The notes under the pieces are model-generated. The model was not told the DNA's origin. It ran no database searches and saw nothing but the letters and a program-made list of their open reading frames with translations. A stretch of DNA of 64,000 nt from Pseudidiomarina tainanensis (GTDB lineage: Bacteria > Pseudomonadota > Gammaproteobacteria > Enterobacterales > Alteromonadaceae): assembly GCF_004214835.1 (NCBI RefSeq), contig NZ_PIQJ01000001.1, positions 992,001 through 1,056,000 of the forward strand, given 5' to 3'. The position numbers were made by a program, and so were the translations under genes. This document shows, one piece after another, positions 45,939-55,811 of this stretch; position 1 is the first letter of the stretch; every line of letters starts with the position of its first letter.

Positions 45939-47005
45939 GATTTTGCTCCAATAAACTGTTGCCATACCTGATATAAAGGCGTCGGTAAGTCATTGCGTTG
46001 AACTAGACCTAAAGCAAATATACGAGTTTCTGGTAATCGTAAAAGGTCACGCACAATGCCAGCAAACAGGGCAGCATTATTGAGCTCGGCTAAGCGCAGG
46101 AGATAGCTTTCCATTAAACTTGAACCACTACTTGCACCTTCAGGTGAAGCACCAATCAAGGCTGGCCATAGCCGCGCGGTTATAATAACCAGTTCATCGG
46201 CCGTTGCGAGAGGAATGCGTTGGCCGAGTGCTTGTTGCATTTCGGCGGTGTTAGCAAAGCCTGCGAGGGCGCGCAGTGCATTCATTCGTAACTGCATCTG
46301 CTCAGCGTTTAAAAGAGGTAACAATTTATCGCGTAATTGAACGGGCGGCTGAGTATGTTCTAATGCTTCGGCTAACGCATTCTGTAATGGCTCAGGGTAG
46401 GTGGCAAAGTTTTCTGTTATCGCCTTAACCACCTCCGGATGCTCAGCCAAACGCATCGCGACATCATGAATACCTTGCAGACCAAGATGCTGCCAACCAT
46501 CAGGCGTTGGCGTTTGGAACTCAGTAAGCGCAGCGCTAAAATAACGCGAGGGCGGACGCTGCCAAGTCGTAATGAGCTGAGCATGAAGGGCAGCGCGTTT
46601 CGCTTCTGATGGGGTGAACAAATAAGCCGATTGCTGCAATTGTTGCTCTTGTTCATCGCTTAGCGCGCCAGTAATTTGCTGACCAAGCAGTGCAATCACG
46701 TGGGCCATGAATTCCTGTTGTGCGGCATGGTTTAATAAACCGCGCTCGTCGAGCGGCATTTTAAGGAACCATAAGAATGGCTCGGGCTGCTCAGCTTGCA
46801 GTTTGGGCCAAAACACGACAGCAAACCACGCATGGTCTTGTAGCGGATACGGATAAGGGCGCTGTTGCGCACAAATGGCATCAAATACTTGTGATTCAAG
46901 TGGCTGAACACGGCGGCCTAAATCGTAAACGAGGTAATCACTATGGCTTTCGCTGAGTAACTCAGCCAGGTTTGTCATGGTCATGAAACTTGCAACATTT
47001 ATCAT
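45935..47005 (-). CDS. DUF3549 family protein
   Basis: About 356 residues, soluble, without signal peptide. It begins with a beta-rich region (LVYDLGRRVQPL, PYPYPLQDHAWFAVVFWP) and continues with helical, HEAT-like stretches (QNALAEALEHTQPPVQLR, RMNALRALAGFAN). It belongs to a marine-gammaproteobacterial family of unknown role, paired with DUF3301. Starts at 47005, 46984 and 46978 are possible; none has a strong ribosome-binding site. Its start is 51 bases from the divergent yqcC. Confidence 0.8.
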   Translation of the reverse strand: MINVASFMTMTNLAELLSESHSDYLVYDLGRRVQPLESQVFDAICAQQRPYPYPLQDHAWFAVVFWPKLQAEQPEPFLWFLKMPLDERGLLNHAAQQEFMAHVIALLGQQITGALSDEQEQQLQQSAYLFTPSEAKRAALHAQLITTWQRPPSRYFSAALTEFQTPTPDGWQHLGLQGIHDVAMRLAEHPEVVKAITENFATYPEPLQNALAEALEHTQPPVQLRDKLLPLLNAEQMQLRMNALRALAGFANTAEMQQALGQRIPLATADELVIITARLWPALIGASPEGASSGSSLMESYLLRLAELNNAALFAGIVRDLLRLPETRIFALGLVQRNDLPTPLYQVWQQFIGAKS

Positions 47006-47056
47006 TTTGCTTAAAGATGTCGCCCATTATAACTAAAATAAGTCGTGGAGGTAGTC

Positions 47057-47401
47057 ATGGACCAACGACAACGCGCAGCGCGTTTACTGGAACGAATTGA
47101 AGCAGAACTAAATTGTTTGGGCTTATGGCAAACCCATTATCCGTCAGCGCAAGCGCTTGAAAGTACGGAACCGTTTGCAATGGATACCTTAGATTTTCAT
47201 CAATGGCTGCAATTTATAATGTTGCCACGAATGTGGGCGATGCTCGATGGTGAACATCCGTTACCGCAGAATATCGCGGTAAGTCCAATGGCAACGCATG
47301 TGTATCGTGAAGAGCTCGAGCATCATGAAGGGCTTATCTCAAGTTTACGTGAATTCGATATCTTACTCAGTGGGGCAGACCCACTAGCCGAAGATGTCTA
47401 G
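47057..47401 (+). CDS. yqcC: YqcC family protein (DUF446)
   Basis: 114 residues, mostly helical. The sequence LLERIEAELNCLGLWQ and FHQWLQFIMLPRM are family signatures. YqcC lies next to truC in E. coli and here as well; its role is unknown. The ATG at 47057 has GGAGG about 5 bases upstream, so it is preferred to a GTG at 47045 that contains this site. The end overlaps truC by 8 bases. Confidence 0.88.
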   Translation: MDQRQRAARLLERIEAELNCLGLWQTHYPSAQALESTEPFAMDTLDFHQWLQFIMLPRMWAMLDGEHPLPQNIAVSPMATHVYREELEHHEGLISSLREFDILLSGADPLAEDV

Positions 47402-48119
47402 TGCGACCAACGAATTGCCCATCGTCTTTCATGACGATTATTTCGTGGCGATTGATAAACCTAGTGGGTTGCTCGTTCACCGCAGTTGGATAGCGCGCGA
47501 AGCGACTGAATTTGCGCTGCAAAAGGTGCGCGATCAAATCGGTCAGCGGGTGTATCCCGTGCACCGTCTTGATCGTCCAACGTCCGGTATTTTATTGTTC
47601 GCAAAAGATGCCGATACGGCCCGTTTAACCACTGAATTATTTGCAAGTCGTCAGGTTGAGAAAATCTACCATGCTGTGGTGCGTGGGTATTTGCAAGACG
47701 GTGTTTTGGACTACCCACTAAAAGAAGAACTCGACAAAATTGCGGATGCTCAGGCCGATCCGAACAAAGAAGCTCAAACTGCCGTAACTGAGTATCGTTG
47801 CTTGAAACAAATTGAGTTACCGTTTGCGGTTGGCAAACGGCATGCAACATCGCGTTACTCGTTAATGGAACTGAAGCCGCGCACTGGCCGCAAGCATCAA
47901 CTGCGGCGCCATATGGCGCATTTACGCCATCCAATTATTGGTGACAGTCATCATGGTGACGGGCGCCATAACCGGTTTTTTAGAGAGCACTTCAACTTAC
48001 ACCGCTTGATGCTTGCGGCAACGACACTCGCATTTGAACATCCGTATACGAAAACGGCAGTTCGAATCGAACTGCCGTTACCGCAGGATTTGTTATTACC
48101 GTTTGCTAACGAAGATTAG
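47394..48119 (+). CDS. truC: tRNA pseudouridine65 synthase
   Basis: 241 residues of the RluA family. [13 protein letters not shown] carries the catalytic Asp, and [18 protein letters not shown] is motif III. TruC makes pseudouridine 65 in tRNA-Ile and tRNA-Asp. The yqcC-truC pair identifies it among the RluA paralogues. Its stop overlaps the dapD stop by 4 bases in convergent orientation, with no terminator between. Confidence 0.94.
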   Translation: MSSATNELPIVFHDDYFVAIDKPSGLLVHRSWIAREATEFALQKVRDQIGQRVYPVHRLDRPTSGILLFAKDADTARLTTELFASRQVEKIYHAVVRGYLQDGVLDYPLKEELDKIADAQADPNKEAQTAVTEYRCLKQIELPFAVGKRHATSRYSLMELKPRTGRKHQLRRHMAHLRHPIIGDSHHGDGRHNRFFREHFNLHRLMLAATTLAFEHPYTKTAVRIELPLPQDLLLPFANED

Positions 48120-48940
48120 TCGGCGGCACGTAATAACTCATTGATGCCAACTTTTGCACGTGTTTTCGCATCAACTTTTTTCACAATGATGGCGGCATAG
48201 AGGCTGTGAGTACCGTCTTTTGCAGGCAGGGTGCCTGGCACAACAACGGCACCTGCAGGCACACGGCCATAGTGAATTTCACCGGTTTCACGATCATAAA
48301 TACGGGTGCTTTGGCCAATATAAACCCCCATAGAAATCACCGCGCCTTCTTCGACGATTACGCCCTCAACGATTTCTGAGCGTGCGCCAATAAAACAGTT
48401 GTCTTCAATGATTGTTGGGGCAGCTTGCAATGGCTCTAAGACGCCACCAATCCCCACGCCGCCTGACAAATGTACATTTTTACCAATCTGAGCGCATGAA
48501 CCGACCGTAGCCCACGTATCAACCATGGTGCCTTCATCAACATAAGCGCCAATATTCACATACGATGGCATAAGGACGACGTTGCGACCGATAAATGCAC
48601 CTTTTCGTACCATTGCTGGTGGCACCACACGCATTCCCTCGGCACGGAAACGAGCATCGTCATAGCCAATAAACTTACTATCAACTTTGTCAAAGAAGCG
48701 CGTTTCACCGCCGTTCATGACGTGGTTATCTTGCGTGCGAAACGACAGTAGCACGGCCTTTTTCAGCCATTCGTTGACAACCCACTTGCCGTCAACTTTT
48801 TCGGCGACACGGTATTCTCCTTGATCAATTTTTTGAATCACGTCAGTCAAATCACGTTGTAGTTCGGCCGGAACTCGGCTGGGTGAAATATCCGCGCGTT
48901 GCTCAAATGCGGCTTCAATACGTGCTTGTAATGTGCTCAT
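48116..48940 (-). CDS. dapD: Tetrahydrodipicolinate N-succinyltransferase
   Basis: Succinylates tetrahydrodipicolinate in lysine and diaminopimelate synthesis. 274 residues, same as E. coli DapD. The left-handed beta-helix hexapeptides are visible from about residue 105 ([40 protein letters not shown]). The dapD-glnD-map order on this strand matches E. coli. Confidence 0.97.
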   Translation of the reverse strand: MSTLQARIEAAFEQRADISPSRVPAELQRDLTDVIQKIDQGEYRVAEKVDGKWVVNEWLKKAVLLSFRTQDNHVMNGGETRFFDKVDSKFIGYDDARFRAEGMRVVPPAMVRKGAFIGRNVVLMPSYVNIGAYVDEGTMVDTWATVGSCAQIGKNVHLSGGVGIGGVLEPLQAAPTIIEDNCFIGARSEIVEGVIVEEGAVISMGVYIGQSTRIYDRETGEIHYGRVPAGAVVVPGTLPAKDGTHSLYAAIIVKKVDAKTRAKVGINELLRAAD

Positions 48941-48983
48941 GAAATATCCTATTACTACTTAATCGTACGTCAAATGAGACGTT

Positions 48984-51587
48984 TTAATGGTCGAGTGCAG
49001 CAATGATTTGCTTGCGCAATTGCTGCTTTTGTTCGTTATCTAAGGCTTCATTGCGGCGGGTGGTGATAATAAATAAGTCCTCCGCCTGCTCGCCAACCGT
49101 GGTGATTTTAGCGGTAAGTATATTTAAATCCAATGCTTGGAGGACTTTTGCCACTCGTGCCACTAACCCGGGTCGATCCAGTGCCGTTAATTCAAACGCT
49201 GTGCGACGCGGATTGCGTTCGCTGACAAACTCAATTTTGGTTGCCACATTAAAGCTACGCAAACGCCGCGGTAGTCGTCGTTGAGCATTTGGTGCAGATT
49301 GGCGTTGACGTAATACATCGTGCAGTTGCTGTTTCAATGATTCGATACGACGAATATCCGTCAGAGGCTCGCCATCGTCTTGCAACACCACAAAGGTATC
49401 CATGACATAACCATCGCGTGTCGCCAAAATTTGTGCATCGTGAATGCTCAGTGCTTGGCTATCCAGTACCGCGGCCACCGCAGCGAATAAGTTTTCATGC
49501 TCTAGGTGATAAACAAATAGCTCGGTAGTACCTTGATTATTTTCGTCACCGACTAAAATCAGTGGTAATTGCTCATCCGAGTGAACTTGCAAAATATATT
49601 GTGAGTGCCAAGCAATCTGCTCAGGTTGATGGCGTAAAAAATAGTCGGCTGTAAACCGGCTCCACAATTCGTTCACTGCTTGTGCGGCAAACCCAAGGCT
49701 CAGTAGCAAGCCCATTGCATGCGCTTGGTGCTGATGAATCCGTTGGCGCATTTCGCCAGCTGCCGACGGTTTACTTTGGGCTAGAAACTGCTTGGTGGAT
49801 TGATAGAGATTCTCAAGTAATGTCGCTTTCCAGTTGTTCCACAAACTACTGTTGGTGGCGCGAATATCAGCCACCGTTAAACAGTAGAGATAATCAAGAT
49901 ATCGTTGATTACCGACCTGTTCAGCAAATTGTCGAACCACTTCAGGATCATGGATATCACGTTTTTGCGCAGTGACAGACATCACTAAATGATTGCGCAC
50001 AAGCCAAGCGATCAACTTGCCATCTTCAGCTTTCAACTCGTGTAAGCGAGCAAAGTTTAATGCGTCAATTTCGCCAAGCTCAGAGTGATCACCGCCGCGC
50101 CCTTTGGCGATGTCGTGAAAAATTCCGGCAAGATAGAGCAGCTCAGGTTTGTCCATGCTGCTGACGATTTCGGCGCACAGCGGAAACTCTTCGTTGTAGT
50201 CGCTATCGGTATAACGGTATAGGTTTCGAACCAAACGGAACGTGTGCTCATCGACGGTGTAGGCATGAAATAAATCGAATTGCATTTGCCCAACAATTTG
50301 CTGCCACTGCGGCAAATAATTCGCCAATATTTGATGCTTATGCATGAGGCGGAAAGCATCGCCACAACCATTCGGATGGCGTAATAGTCGCATAAACAAC
50401 TGCCGACACGCCGCATCATTATTTAATGGCTGGCGTAGTTGCCGTCTCGCATTACGCAATAAACGGAGCGTTTGTGCCTGCAGCTGCTTTAATTGAGAGT
50501 GCTCAGCAACTAACAGCATGCATTGTAATAAATGACGAGGATCGTCAAATACATTGACGTGACGGGCCGCAATCAATGGCCCGTAGGCTTCAAAATTCTC
50601 GTTAAGATGCAACGGCTCGATATGTTTACTACTTAGGATGCTCTGCTCAAAAAACTGCAGCAACATTTCGTTGAGTTCAGTGACACCGACCACGGCATTA
50701 AAGTAGTCCTTCATTAAGGCTTCAACCGCATGCTTACCGGGCTCGCCATAACCGAGGCGAGCGGCAACACCCGGTTGATAATCAAACAGTAAACGGTCTT
50801 CTTTTTTTGCTGCCTCAAGGTGTAGAGCAAACCGAATCCGGCCCAATAACTGTTGATATTCTCTGAGCTCGAGTAACTCTTCGGCAGTGATATAGCCGTG
50901 TTGGACTAGGGTTTCATCGTTTTGCGTATGAAAGTGACGCTTGGCAATCCAACTAATGGTTTGAATATCGCGTAAGCCGCCTGGTGTGCTCTTAACGTTT
51001 GGCTCTAGATTATACGCAGTGCCATGGTAGCGTTGATGGCGCTCTTGTTGCTCGGCGTATTTCGCTTGATAGTAAGCACGACTCGACCATGGAAACTCTC
51101 GTTGTACTTGCCATAAAAACTGGTCGGCAAGCGCTTTGTTTCCACAGAGTAAACGTTGTTCCAATAAGCTGGTGGCAACAGTGACATCGTCTGCAGCTTG
51201 CTCGATGCATTGGCTCGGTGTGCGCACGCTATGCCCAACATCGAGGCGCAGATCCCAGAGAAACTGAATGATGTGTTGAATATGTTCTTTTTCACGCGAT
51301 GACAGCGGCTCAGCATGCAGAAATAATAAATCGATGTCGGACTGGGGATGCAAGGCGCCGCGGCCATAACCGCCGACCGCAATTAAACTGAGTTGGCTTT
51401 GATTTAATTCAAATTGCTGCCATAGCTGTTGTAGCAGTGTATCGATAAATGCACTGCGATCAGCAAGTAAAAACTCGATGTCGGCCGTTACAAACGCATC
51501 GGCCTGCCATTGATGATAAGCTTCAAGGCATTCGCGCCCCGTGCTTAAGGTGACCGGGTTTGGCCAACGGGGTGGGGCGCTAAGCAT
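48984..51587 (-). CDS. glnD: Bifunctional PII uridylyltransferase/uridylyl-removing enzyme
   Basis: The nitrogen sensor that uridylylates and deuridylylates PII proteins according to glutamine. 867 residues: N-terminal nucleotidyltransferase with GGYGRGALHPQSDIDLLFL (carrying the catalytic Asp pair), a central HD domain with FHDIAKGRGGDHSELG, and two C-terminal ACT domains (last one ELTALDRPGLVARVAKVLQ). It starts 3 bases after map and is part of map-glnD-dapD. Confidence 0.97.
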   Translation of the reverse strand: MLSAPPRWPNPVTLSTGRECLEAYHQWQADAFVTADIEFLLADRSAFIDTLLQQLWQQFELNQSQLSLIAVGGYGRGALHPQSDIDLLFLHAEPLSSREKEHIQHIIQFLWDLRLDVGHSVRTPSQCIEQAADDVTVATSLLEQRLLCGNKALADQFLWQVQREFPWSSRAYYQAKYAEQQERHQRYHGTAYNLEPNVKSTPGGLRDIQTISWIAKRHFHTQNDETLVQHGYITAEELLELREYQQLLGRIRFALHLEAAKKEDRLLFDYQPGVAARLGYGEPGKHAVEALMKDYFNAVVGVTELNEMLLQFFEQSILSSKHIEPLHLNENFEAYGPLIAARHVNVFDDPRHLLQCMLLVAEHSQLKQLQAQTLRLLRNARRQLRQPLNNDAACRQLFMRLLRHPNGCGDAFRLMHKHQILANYLPQWQQIVGQMQFDLFHAYTVDEHTFRLVRNLYRYTDSDYNEEFPLCAEIVSSMDKPELLYLAGIFHDIAKGRGGDHSELGEIDALNFARLHELKAEDGKLIAWLVRNHLVMSVTAQKRDIHDPEVVRQFAEQVGNQRYLDYLYCLTVADIRATNSSLWNNWKATLLENLYQSTKQFLAQSKPSAAGEMRQRIHQHQAHAMGLLLSLGFAAQAVNELWSRFTADYFLRHQPEQIAWHSQYILQVHSDEQLPLILVGDENNQGTTELFVYHLEHENLFAAVAAVLDSQALSIHDAQILATRDGYVMDTFVVLQDDGEPLTDIRRIESLKQQLHDVLRQRQSAPNAQRRLPRRLRSFNVATKIEFVSERNPRRTAFELTALDRPGLVARVAKVLQALDLNILTAKITTVGEQAEDLFIITTRRNEALDNEQKQQLRKQIIAALDH

Positions 51588-51590
51588 GAT

Positions 51591-52379
51591 TTAACTCGTG
51601 TGGCGAATAACGCGCGGCAAGTCTTCATCGCTACGCAACGTTAATACTTCGACACCGTCTTCGGTGACTAACAGTGTGTGTTCCCACTGAGCGCTCAAAC
51701 TGCGGTCTTTGGTGAGTACCGTCCAACCGTCGCGCATGAGTTTGGTGTGACGTTTGCCCGCGTTAACCATCGGTTCGATAGTAAAACACATGCCCGGCTG
51801 TAATAGGTCGCCGGTACCTGCGGTGCCATAATGCAAAATCTGTGGCTCTTCATGGAATACGGCGCCAATGCCGTGACCACAATATTCACGTACAATCGAG
51901 TAACCGTGCTGTTCAGCATGCTTTTGAATAACCGCCGCGAAGTCACCAGTGCGCATACCCGGTTTGACCATTTTGATAGCCATGTAGAGTGACTCTTGAG
52001 TGACGCGAATCAGACGCTCAGCCAAAATACTCGGTTTGCCAACAACAAACATTTTCGAAGTGTCGCCGTGGTAACCATTGAGTTTAACGGTCACATCCAA
52101 GTTCATGATGTCGCCTTCTTTCAATGGCTTTTCATTTGGAATGCCATGACAAACAACATGATTTAATGAGGTGCATACCGACTTCGGGAAGCCGTGATAA
52201 TTTAGTGGAGCAGGGATAGCGCCGTGAGAAACAATATAATCGTGACAGATCTGGTCAATCTCAGCGGTGGTAACGCCAGCTTTGATGTATGGACCAATCA
52301 TTTCTAATACGTCCGCCGCCAACTTTCCGGCCGCACGCATTTTTTCGATTTCTTCAGGCGTTTTAATACTAATACTCAT
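51591..52379 (-). CDS. map: Methionine aminopeptidase, type I
   Basis: Removes the initiator methionine from nascent proteins. 263 residues from the start MSISIKTPEEIEKMRAAGKL, which aligns with E. coli Map; a longer frame begins 42 bases upstream but has no counterpart in the family. Metal ligands are seen in NLDVTVKLNGYHGDTSKMF, GHGIGAVFHEEPQI and FTIEPMVN. Divergent from rpsB, as usual. Confidence 0.96.
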   Translation of the reverse strand: MSISIKTPEEIEKMRAAGKLAADVLEMIGPYIKAGVTTAEIDQICHDYIVSHGAIPAPLNYHGFPKSVCTSLNHVVCHGIPNEKPLKEGDIMNLDVTVKLNGYHGDTSKMFVVGKPSILAERLIRVTQESLYMAIKMVKPGMRTGDFAAVIQKHAEQHGYSIVREYCGHGIGAVFHEEPQILHYGTAGTGDLLQPGMCFTIEPMVNAGKRHTKLMRDGWTVLTKDRSLSAQWEHTLLVTEDGVEVLTLRSDEDLPRVIRHTS

Positions 52380-52473
52380 GAGGCTTGTTAAGTCCCTGCT
52401 TAAGTCAATAAAATTGCGCATAGTTTACCAGTAAACCTGAGCATCGTGAAGCATGGTGATAGCCGCATAAAAC

Positions 52474-52503
52474 TTGATTTGCAGTAAAGGTTTATGGTAT
52501 AAA
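52474..52503 (+). promoter_or_regulatory. Candidate rpsB promoter
   Basis: TTGATT (52474-52479) and TATAAA (52498-52503) with 18 bases between, followed by a GC-rich stretch GCGCCCGC typical of a stringently controlled discriminator. It would give a leader of about 135 bases before rpsB. Confidence 0.6.
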
Positions 52504-52567
52504 GCGCCCGCAATTTCTGATTGCACGAAAACTAACTTAAACACACACATACATCGACACATAGCTC

Positions 52568-52648
52568 GGGGTGCCCAAATACGCAATGACGTTACGGGTC
52601 GAACTATGGGATGTATGGAGGCATAACCCCTTAAAAAGGAAAATTATC
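52568..52648 (+). promoter_or_regulatory. rpsB leader, candidate S2 autoregulatory element
   Basis: The long rpsB leader holds GGGGTGCCC (52568-52576) and ACCCC (52626-52630), which can close a structure about 60 bases long just upstream of the ribosome-binding site AAAAAGGA. Gammaproteobacterial rpsB leaders are known to bind S2 and repress rpsB-tsf; this one has the same position and GGGGT/ACCCC closing pairs. The fold was judged by eye only. Confidence 0.6.
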
Positions 52649-53380
52649 ATGGCAAACGTGTCTATGCGTGACATGCTGAAAGCTGGTGTACACTTCGGTC
52701 ACCAAACCCGTTTCTGGAACCCAAAAATGAAGCCATTCATTTTTGGCGCGCGTAACAAGATTCATATCATCAACCTTGAGAAAACTGTGCCGATGTTCAA
52801 CGACGCGTTGAACTTCTTGCAACACGTTGCTTCAAACAAAGGTAAAATTTTGTTTGTTGGTACTAAACGTGCAGCAGCAGACTCAGTACAAGAAGCTGCA
52901 GTTAACTGTAAGCAGTTTTATGTAAATCACCGTTGGTTAGGTGGTATGTTGACGAACTGGAAAACTGTCCGTCAATCAATCAAGCGCTTAAAAGAACTTG
53001 AAACCATGAGCCAAGACGGCACTTTCGAAAAGCTGACCAAGAAAGAAGCGTTGGTTAATACCCGCGAAATGGAAAAGCTAGAGAAGAGCCTTGGTGGTAT
53101 CAAAGATATGGCTGGCTTGCCAGATGTATTGTTTGTAATTGATGCTGATCACGAGCACATTGCAATTAAAGAAGCGAATAACCTGGGTATCCCAGTTATC
53201 TCGGTTGTTGATACTAACTCAAACCCTGATGGCGTTGATTACGTAATTCCTGGTAACGACGATGCGATTCGTGCAGTACAACTGTACTTGAACGCAGCAG
53301 CTGCAGCTATCAACGACGCGCGCGGCGTTGTTGTTGAAGGTAAAGCTGACGACTTCGTTGAAGCTGAAGAAACTGAATAA
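52649..53380 (+). CDS. rpsB: 30S ribosomal protein S2
   Basis: 243 residues (E. coli 241), starting [20 protein letters not shown], the universal S2 beginning; AAAAAGGA lies 8 bases upstream. The frame is open further upstream into the leader, but this has no family support. The conserved [15 protein letters not shown] and [20 protein letters not shown] are intact. It is followed by tsf after 25 bases. Confidence 0.98.
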   Translation: MANVSMRDMLKAGVHFGHQTRFWNPKMKPFIFGARNKIHIINLEKTVPMFNDALNFLQHVASNKGKILFVGTKRAAADSVQEAAVNCKQFYVNHRWLGGMLTNWKTVRQSIKRLKELETMSQDGTFEKLTKKEALVNTREMEKLEKSLGGIKDMAGLPDVLFVIDADHEHIAIKEANNLGIPVISVVDTNSNPDGVDYVIPGNDDAIRAVQLYLNAAAAAINDARGVVVEGKADDFVEAEETE

Positions 53381-53405
53381 AGTCATCTGATTAGAGGACA
53401 AATAC

Positions 53406-54284
53406 ATGGCTATTACAGCAGCTCTGGTTAAAGAACTGCGCGAGCGCACTGGCGCTGGCATGATGGATTGCAAAAAAGCATTGGAAGAGACCGGCGGCGA
53501 TATCGACGCGGCGATCGAAAACATGCGTAAAAGTGGTCAAGCGAAAGCAGCTAAGAAAGCTGGTCGCGTAGCTGCTGAAGGTGTAATCCTGACTAAGACT
53601 GAAGGTAACGTAGGTACTTTGGTTGAATTGAACTGTGAAACTGACTTCGTTGCACGTGACGAAAGCTTCTTAGCATTTGGTAGCAAAGTTATCGATGCGG
53701 CATTCGCTAATAAGCACACTGACGTTGAAGCGCTGAAAGCGACCAACATCGGTGACGGCACTGTTGAAGAAGTTCGCGAAGCACTCGTTGCGAAAATCGG
53801 TGAGAACATGAACGTTCGCCGTGTGATCACTATTGAAGGTGGTGACTTGGTTGAAGCTTACGTTCACGGCGGCCGTATTGGTGTATTGGTTGCAATCACT
53901 GGTGGTGATTCTGACCTAGCTAAAGATTTAGCAATGCACGTTGCAGCAAGCGCTCCACAGTTTGTGAAGCCTGAAGACGTATCAGCTGAAGTGGTTGAGA
54001 AAGAGCGTGCTATTCAACTTGATATCGCAATGCAAAGTGGCAAGCCACAAGACATCGCTGAGAAAATGGTTGAAGGCCGTATGCGTAAATTCACTGGCGA
54101 AATCAGCTTAACTGGTCAAGCTTTCGTGAAAGATCCATCAATCACTGTTGCAGATTTACTGAAGCAGAAAGGCGCTGACGTTCTTACTTTTGTTCGCTTT
54201 GAAGTGGGTGAAGGTATTGAGAAGAAAGCTGAAGACTTCGCTGCTGAAGTACAAGCGCAAATGGCAGCTGCGAAAAAGGCTTAA
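53406..54284 (+). CDS. tsf: Elongation factor Ts
   Basis: Guanine nucleotide exchange factor for EF-Tu. 292 residues. The N-terminal [20 protein letters not shown] and the core [13 protein letters not shown] are the two family signatures. AGAGGACA precedes the ATG. Cotranscribed with rpsB; a strong terminator follows. Confidence 0.98.
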   Translation: MAITAALVKELRERTGAGMMDCKKALEETGGDIDAAIENMRKSGQAKAAKKAGRVAAEGVILTKTEGNVGTLVELNCETDFVARDESFLAFGSKVIDAAFANKHTDVEALKATNIGDGTVEEVREALVAKIGENMNVRRVITIEGGDLVEAYVHGGRIGVLVAITGGDSDLAKDLAMHVAASAPQFVKPEDVSAEVVEKERAIQLDIAMQSGKPQDIAEKMVEGRMRKFTGEISLTGQAFVKDPSITVADLLKQKGADVLTFVRFEVGEGIEKKAEDFAAEVQAQMAAAKKA

Positions 54285-54322
54285 TGCCAATGACGCTGCC
54301 GACGACAGACAGTCGATAATAG

Positions 54323-54358
54323 AAACCGCATCCTGCTCGGCAGGATGCGGTTTTTTTT
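54323..54358 (+). terminator. Intrinsic terminator after tsf
   Basis: AAACCGCATCCTG pairs perfectly with CAGGATGCGGTTT around a 5-base loop, followed by eight T in total. It ends the rpsB-tsf unit before pyrH. Confidence 0.95.
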
Positions 54359-54397
54359 AAGGTGAACCCCCTCAAAACCTGAACATGGAGCGAACTT

Positions 54398-55144
54398 ATG
54401 ACACCAAGTAGCAAACCTGCATACCGCCGTGTACTTTTAAAATTAAGCGGTGAAGCGCTAATGGGCGATGAGCCTTTTGGCATTGATGCAAAAGTTTTAG
54501 ACCGCATGGCTCAGGAAATTAAAGAATTGGTTGAACTGGGCGTTCAAGTTGGATTAGTGATTGGCGGTGGTAACCTATTTCGCGGTGAAGGCCTCGCTAA
54601 AGCTGGGATGAACCGTGTGGTTGGTGATCATATGGGCATGTTGGCAACCGTAATGAACGGCTTGGCGATGCGTGATGCACTGCATCGTGCGTTTGTGAAC
54701 GCACGATTGATGTCAGCCATTGAATTAAATGGTGTTTGCGATAGCTATAATTGGGCAGACGCGATTAGTTTATTAAAATCGGGTCGAGTCGTGATATTTT
54801 CGGCCGGTACCGGTAACCCATTCTTTACCACTGATTCAGCAGCTTGCCTACGCGGCATTGAAATCGAAGCTGACTTAGTGCTCAAAGGAACGAAAGTTGA
54901 CGGGGTGTTCTCTGCGGATCCAGTCAAAGATCCAAACGCCAAATTGTTCCGTCAAATCAGTTATAATGACGTACTACAACAACAGCTTAAAGTCATGGAT
55001 TTAGCGGCGTTTACGCTTGCTCGCGACCATAATTTACCGATTCGTGTGTTTAATATGAATAAACCCGGTGCGTTAAGAGCCGTGATTATGGGCGAAGAAG
55101 AAGGTACACTAATAGCCAGTGAAAGCGTGATTGAGCAAGCATAA
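54398..55144 (+). CDS. pyrH: UMP kinase
   Basis: Phosphorylates UMP to UDP. 248 residues of the amino-acid kinase fold: [14 protein letters not shown] at the start, [20 protein letters not shown] in the middle and [19 protein letters not shown] near residue 170. Preceded by ATGGAGCG. The pyrH-frr pair is conserved. Confidence 0.97.
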   Translation: MTPSSKPAYRRVLLKLSGEALMGDEPFGIDAKVLDRMAQEIKELVELGVQVGLVIGGGNLFRGEGLAKAGMNRVVGDHMGMLATVMNGLAMRDALHRAFVNARLMSAIELNGVCDSYNWADAISLLKSGRVVIFSAGTGNPFFTTDSAACLRGIEIEADLVLKGTKVDGVFSADPVKDPNAKLFRQISYNDVLQQQLKVMDLAAFTLARDHNLPIRVFNMNKPGALRAVIMGEEEGTLIASESVIEQA

Positions 55145-55184
55145 ACCAAAGAGTTTGTGCACTAAGAATTGAAAGGATAAAAAC

Positions 55185-55742
55185 GTGATAAACGAAATTA
55201 AGCAAGACGCCAAGCAGCGTATGGAAAAGAGTGTTGAAGCGCTGCGCTCACAAATTTCAAAGGTTCGCACCGGGCGTGCGCACCCAAGCATTCTAGACGG
55301 TATTATGGTGCCATATTACGGCGCTGATACGCCATTGAAGCAACTGGCTAACATTACTGTTGAAGATTCACGAACACTGGCGATTACGGTGTTTGATAAA
55401 TCTTCAAGCGCTGCAGTTGAAAAAGCCATCATGACCTCAGATCTAGGGTTGAATCCGGCCGCGGCAGGTACTGTTATTCGTGTGCCACTACCGCCACTGA
55501 CCGAAGAGCGTCGTCGCGATTTAGTGAAAGTTGTGCGCGCTGAAGCTGAGCAGGGGCGTGTTGCGGTTCGCAACATTCGTCGCGATGCGAATAATGATTT
55601 GAAAGAATTATTGAAAGAAAAAGAAATCACTGAAGATGAAGAACGTAAAGGCACTGATGAAATTCAGAAGCTTACTGACACTTACATCGCAAAAATTGAT
55701 GAACTGCTGGCTGAAAAAGAAAAAGATTTGATGGAAGTTTAA
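55185..55742 (+). CDS. frr: Ribosome recycling factor
   Basis: Splits post-termination ribosomes together with EF-G. 185 residues, the normal length. It starts at GTG with GAAAGGA 8 bases upstream. Conserved [34 protein letters not shown] and the C-terminal coiled-coil arm ([19 protein letters not shown]) are present. Confidence 0.97.
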   Translation: MINEIKQDAKQRMEKSVEALRSQISKVRTGRAHPSILDGIMVPYYGADTPLKQLANITVEDSRTLAITVFDKSSSAAVEKAIMTSDLGLNPAAAGTVIRVPLPPLTEERRRDLVKVVRAEAEQGRVAVRNIRRDANNDLKELLKEKEITEDEERKGTDEIQKLTDTYIAKIDELLAEKEKDLMEV

Positions 55743-55762
55743 GCAGTCATTTGTATTCCACG

Positions 55763-55791
55763 TTGGTGGAGAGCGCCGTGTCAGGTATACT
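55763..55791 (+). promoter_or_regulatory. Candidate uppS promoter overlapping a terminator hairpin
   Basis: TTGGTG (55763-55768) and TATACT (55786-55791) are separated by exactly 17 bases and point at uppS. The -10 box lies in the loop of the hairpin at 55774-55806. Confidence 0.5.
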
Positions 55792-55806
55792 CGCACGGCG
55801 TTTTTT
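55774..55806 (+). terminator. Intrinsic terminator between frr and uppS
   Basis: CGCCGTG pairs with CACGGCG around a 13-base loop, followed by six T. It would end pyrH-frr transcripts 6 bases before the uppS start codon; a promoter-like pair overlaps it. Confidence 0.8.
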
Positions 55807-55811
55807 CTTGT

